64,000 nucleotides of DNA from Pontibacter sp. HSC-36F09 (GTDB lineage Bacteria > Bacteroidota > Bacteroidia > Cytophagales > Hymenobacteraceae): the NCBI RefSeq assembly GCF_024171605.1, contig NZ_JALKAA010000005.1, forward strand, positions 124,001 through 188,000. The letters run 5' to 3'. The notes under the pieces were generated by a model that was not told the DNA's origin, did no database searches, and was given only the letters and a program-made list of their open reading frames with translations. Within the stretch, counting starts at the first letter, position 1. Every line of letters begins with the position of its first letter. Below are positions 62,530-64,000 of this stretch, one piece after another. The translations under genes were made by a program, and so were the position numbers.

Positions 62530-63276
62530 TTATAGCTTGGGGAATTCCTTGATAACCAGATCAGCCCCACTAGCTTTAAGACCGGCTTCGTCGTGGGTAC
62601 GGTCTATACCTACCACCAGTCCAAAACCACCGGCTTTGCCGGCCTGCACCCCTTTGCGGGCATCTTCGAAAACGGCAGCCTGGGCAGGTGCTATACCTAG
62701 CCGGCGGGCAGCCTCCAGAAAAACATCCGGAGCAGGTTTGCCTATCAGGCCAAGTTCAGAGGACTGTAGCCCGTCAACATGCTCTTCAAAAAGCTGCTCT
62801 ATACCTGCGGCATGCAGTACATCCACACAATTCTTACTCGCTGAGATAACGGCTGTGCGCATACCGTTTTGTTTTTGTTGTTTGATCCAGGCAATGGTAT
62901 CATCATACACATCCACCCCGCCCTGCCTGACCAATTCCTGGAAGTACATGTTTTTCAGGTTCCCGAGGCCGCTTACTGTTTCATGACCTGTTTCGTCTTC
63001 GGGGCTGCCCTCAGGCAACGTGATGCCTCGGGATTCCAGAAAATTGCGAACACCGTCGTAGCGGGGAATGCCGTCAATATACTCCCGGTAGTCGGTTTCG
63101 ATGTCGAGCGGCTCGTAGTGTTTGCCCTCTTCCTCACCACGCTTTTGTAGGTAGGCATCGAACATGCGCTTCCAGGCCTGGGCGTGTACCCGGGCTGTCT
63201 GCGTTACGACACCGTCGAGATCGAAGATCAGGGCTTTGATGTTTTTCTCCTGAAGATTTTGCTGAAGCGTATTCAT
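62530..63276 (-). CDS. pgmB: Beta-phosphoglucomutase family HAD hydrolase
   Basis: 248 residues. Motif I ALIFDLDGVVTQTARVHAQAWK has the nucleophile and acid Asp; cap domain contains YREYIDGIPRYDGVRNFLESRGI; motif II TAVISASKNCVDVLHAAGI, motif III IGKPAPDVFLEAARRLG and motif IV AAVFEDARKGVQAGKAGGF. The long cap with YxxYIDGxxRxDG is typical of the beta-phosphoglucomutase group that converts beta-glucose 1-phosphate to glucose 6-phosphate, consistent with the GH65 phosphorylase downstream. First gene of the unit. Confidence 0.9.
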   Translation of the reverse strand: MNTLQQNLQEKNIKALIFDLDGVVTQTARVHAQAWKRMFDAYLQKRGEEEGKHYEPLDIETDYREYIDGIPRYDGVRNFLESRGITLPEGSPEDETGHETVSGLGNLKNMYFQELVRQGGVDVYDDTIAWIKQQKQNGMRTAVISASKNCVDVLHAAGIEQLFEEHVDGLQSSELGLIGKPAPDVFLEAARRLGIAPAQAAVFEDARKGVQAGKAGGFGLVVGIDRTHDEAGLKASGADLVIKEFPKL

Positions 63277-63389
63277 GTTTTATTAGTTTTAATAATCAGG
63301 ATTTCGGACAAGCCAAAGGCCTGCGAACAGTTGTGAAGAACACACCGCGTATGCTTTAAGGGTGAACTTTACAAAAAATCAACAGGCGA

Positions 63390-63617
63390 CTAAGGTATAC
63401 CTTCTGTGCGCTCATGCGGCGGTACATCGGGCGCTTGCTCCGGATGGGTGGTTTGATGCTGTTCGCCGGTTACCTCCTTCGGATGGGTTGGTGGTGTTCT
63501 TTTTCCATCATCCTCCCTCAAAATTCTGGCCTTTGGTGATGGAGTTTCGTTTGGTTGGTTCTTTTCTTCCTCTTTCATAGTCTGGGGGTTTTCTTTTAAC
63601 ATTCCTGTTAGCTTCAT
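63390..63617 (-). CDS. Small disordered, charged protein (hypothetical)
   Basis: 75 residues, or 62 from the second in-frame ATG (MKEEEKNQ). Composition is almost entirely polar (Glu, Lys, Pro, Thr, His), ending HPEQAPDVPPHERTEGIP, with no hydrophobic core. It lies between pgmB and pgi. Such short hydrophilic proteins are often annotated in this group of bacteria; the lack of stops and protein-like composition favour a real gene, but there is no motif to confirm it. Confidence 0.45.
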   Translation of the reverse strand: MKLTGMLKENPQTMKEEEKNQPNETPSPKARILREDDGKRTPPTHPKEVTGEQHQTTHPEQAPDVPPHERTEGIP

Positions 63618-63815
63618 ACGCAGGAATTCCCTTCATCGAATGAAATCTACCGGTCTTAGGCCTACGCAGGAGCCCGCTAAATGATACCTTTCATGTGTTC
63701 ACTGCCCAAATTACCGTATCTTTATACCTGAAAGGCTATATTTACTGCCCATTCTGAAAAACCTTGCAGGCGCTTTAAGAGTAGTTCCTGCCGTAACACC
63801 TTGACAAAATAAAAC

Positions 63816-64000
63816 ATGCTACAATCCGACAACCCGACCCAAACGAATACCTGGAAAAAACTTGAAACACACTTCGCTGCGTTGAAGCATCAGCACCTGC
63901 GCGATTTGTTCAAGGCCGATCCGGATCGCTTCAAAAAATTCTCTTTCGAGATAGACGGAACGCTATACGATTTCTCTAAAAACCGCATCACGGAAGAAAC
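63816..64000 (+). CDS. pgi: Glucose-6-phosphate isomerase, N-terminal part (truncated by window edge)
   Basis: Translation from the ATG at 63816 gives MLQSDNPTQTNTWKKLETHF and then DLFKADPDRFKKFSFEIDG and YDFSKNRITEET. This matches the start of Pgi (NPTQTxxWxxLxxHF, DLFxxDxxRFxxFS, DYSKNRITEET). It interconverts glucose 6-phosphate and fructose 6-phosphate, consistent with the adjacent glycolytic and disaccharide genes. About 61 residues are visible. Confidence 0.96.
   Translation, partial: MLQSDNPTQTNTWKKLETHFAALKHQHLRDLFKADPDRFKKFSFEIDGTLYDFSKNRITEE

Overview
The window is a bacterial chromosome segment from the phylum Bacteroidota, most likely a Cytophagales / Hymenobacteraceae (Pontibacter-like) organism. 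This is inferred from a protein with a type IX secretion C-terminal tail, promoter -7 boxes of the TAnnTTTG type, a short 287-residue primary sigma factor, an HU-CCDC81/SPOR protein, a bacterial histone H1-like protein, a BshB1-type bacillithiol deacetylase and near absence of strong Shine-Dalgarno sequences. The host DNA is also saturated with the octamer AGGTATAG / CTATACCT (about 45 copies counted by eye, about 2 expected by chance).

Layout. 1-3735 (minus): rpe (partial), a secreted subtilisin-like protease, a lipoprotein and mnmA. 3963-4586 (plus): a TrpF-like protein lacking both catalytic residues, followed by a row of unrelated short hairpins. 5065-14941 (minus): one eight-gene run, TPR protein, outer-membrane barrel, HU/SPOR protein, ExbB, ExbD, TonB, folC, trmB. 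15172-29539: mostly housekeeping genes (holA, tyrS, H1-like, an alpha-oxoamine synthase, accC, bshB1, M23/LysM peptidase, trxB, rpoD, pnp, rpsO, LptF/G permease), then a START-like protein.

30177-42380: an intact tRNA-Met gene whose last 20 bases are repeated exactly 12.1 kb downstream, next to a tyrosine integrase and an excisionase-like HTH protein. This is an integrative element. It carries (a) a compact, exonuclease-less polymerase whose motifs A, B and C lie between family A DNA polymerases and T7-type RNA polymerases; (b) a 1.3 kb gene-free region upstream of it with four iteron-like repeats and strong secondary structure; (c) an MmeI-type (type IIL) restriction-modification enzyme followed in the same direction by a single-HKD phospholipase-D-like protein; (d) a serine recombinase; and (e) three small genes in one orientation, each followed within 5-20 bp of its stop by a related ~64 bp imperfect palindrome resembling integron attC sites, although no integron integrase is recognisable. 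The element is nearly free of the host octamer.

42423-53868 (minus): an outer-membrane porin, the infC-rpmI-rplT translation cluster with thrS (infC apparently starts at ATA), two TPR proteins, and parE-parC. 54218-58089 (plus): AI-2E family permease, a DnaQ/GIY-YIG nuclease fusion, and fbaA. 58146-63276 (minus): sugar-phosphate genes (PfkB kinase, GH65 phosphorylase, trehalose-phosphatase, beta-phosphoglucomutase-like). The window ends inside pgi (plus).

The best candidates for something undescribed are the element's polymerase with its iteron/structure region and the attC-like cassette row. All identifications rest on reading motifs; no searches were run.
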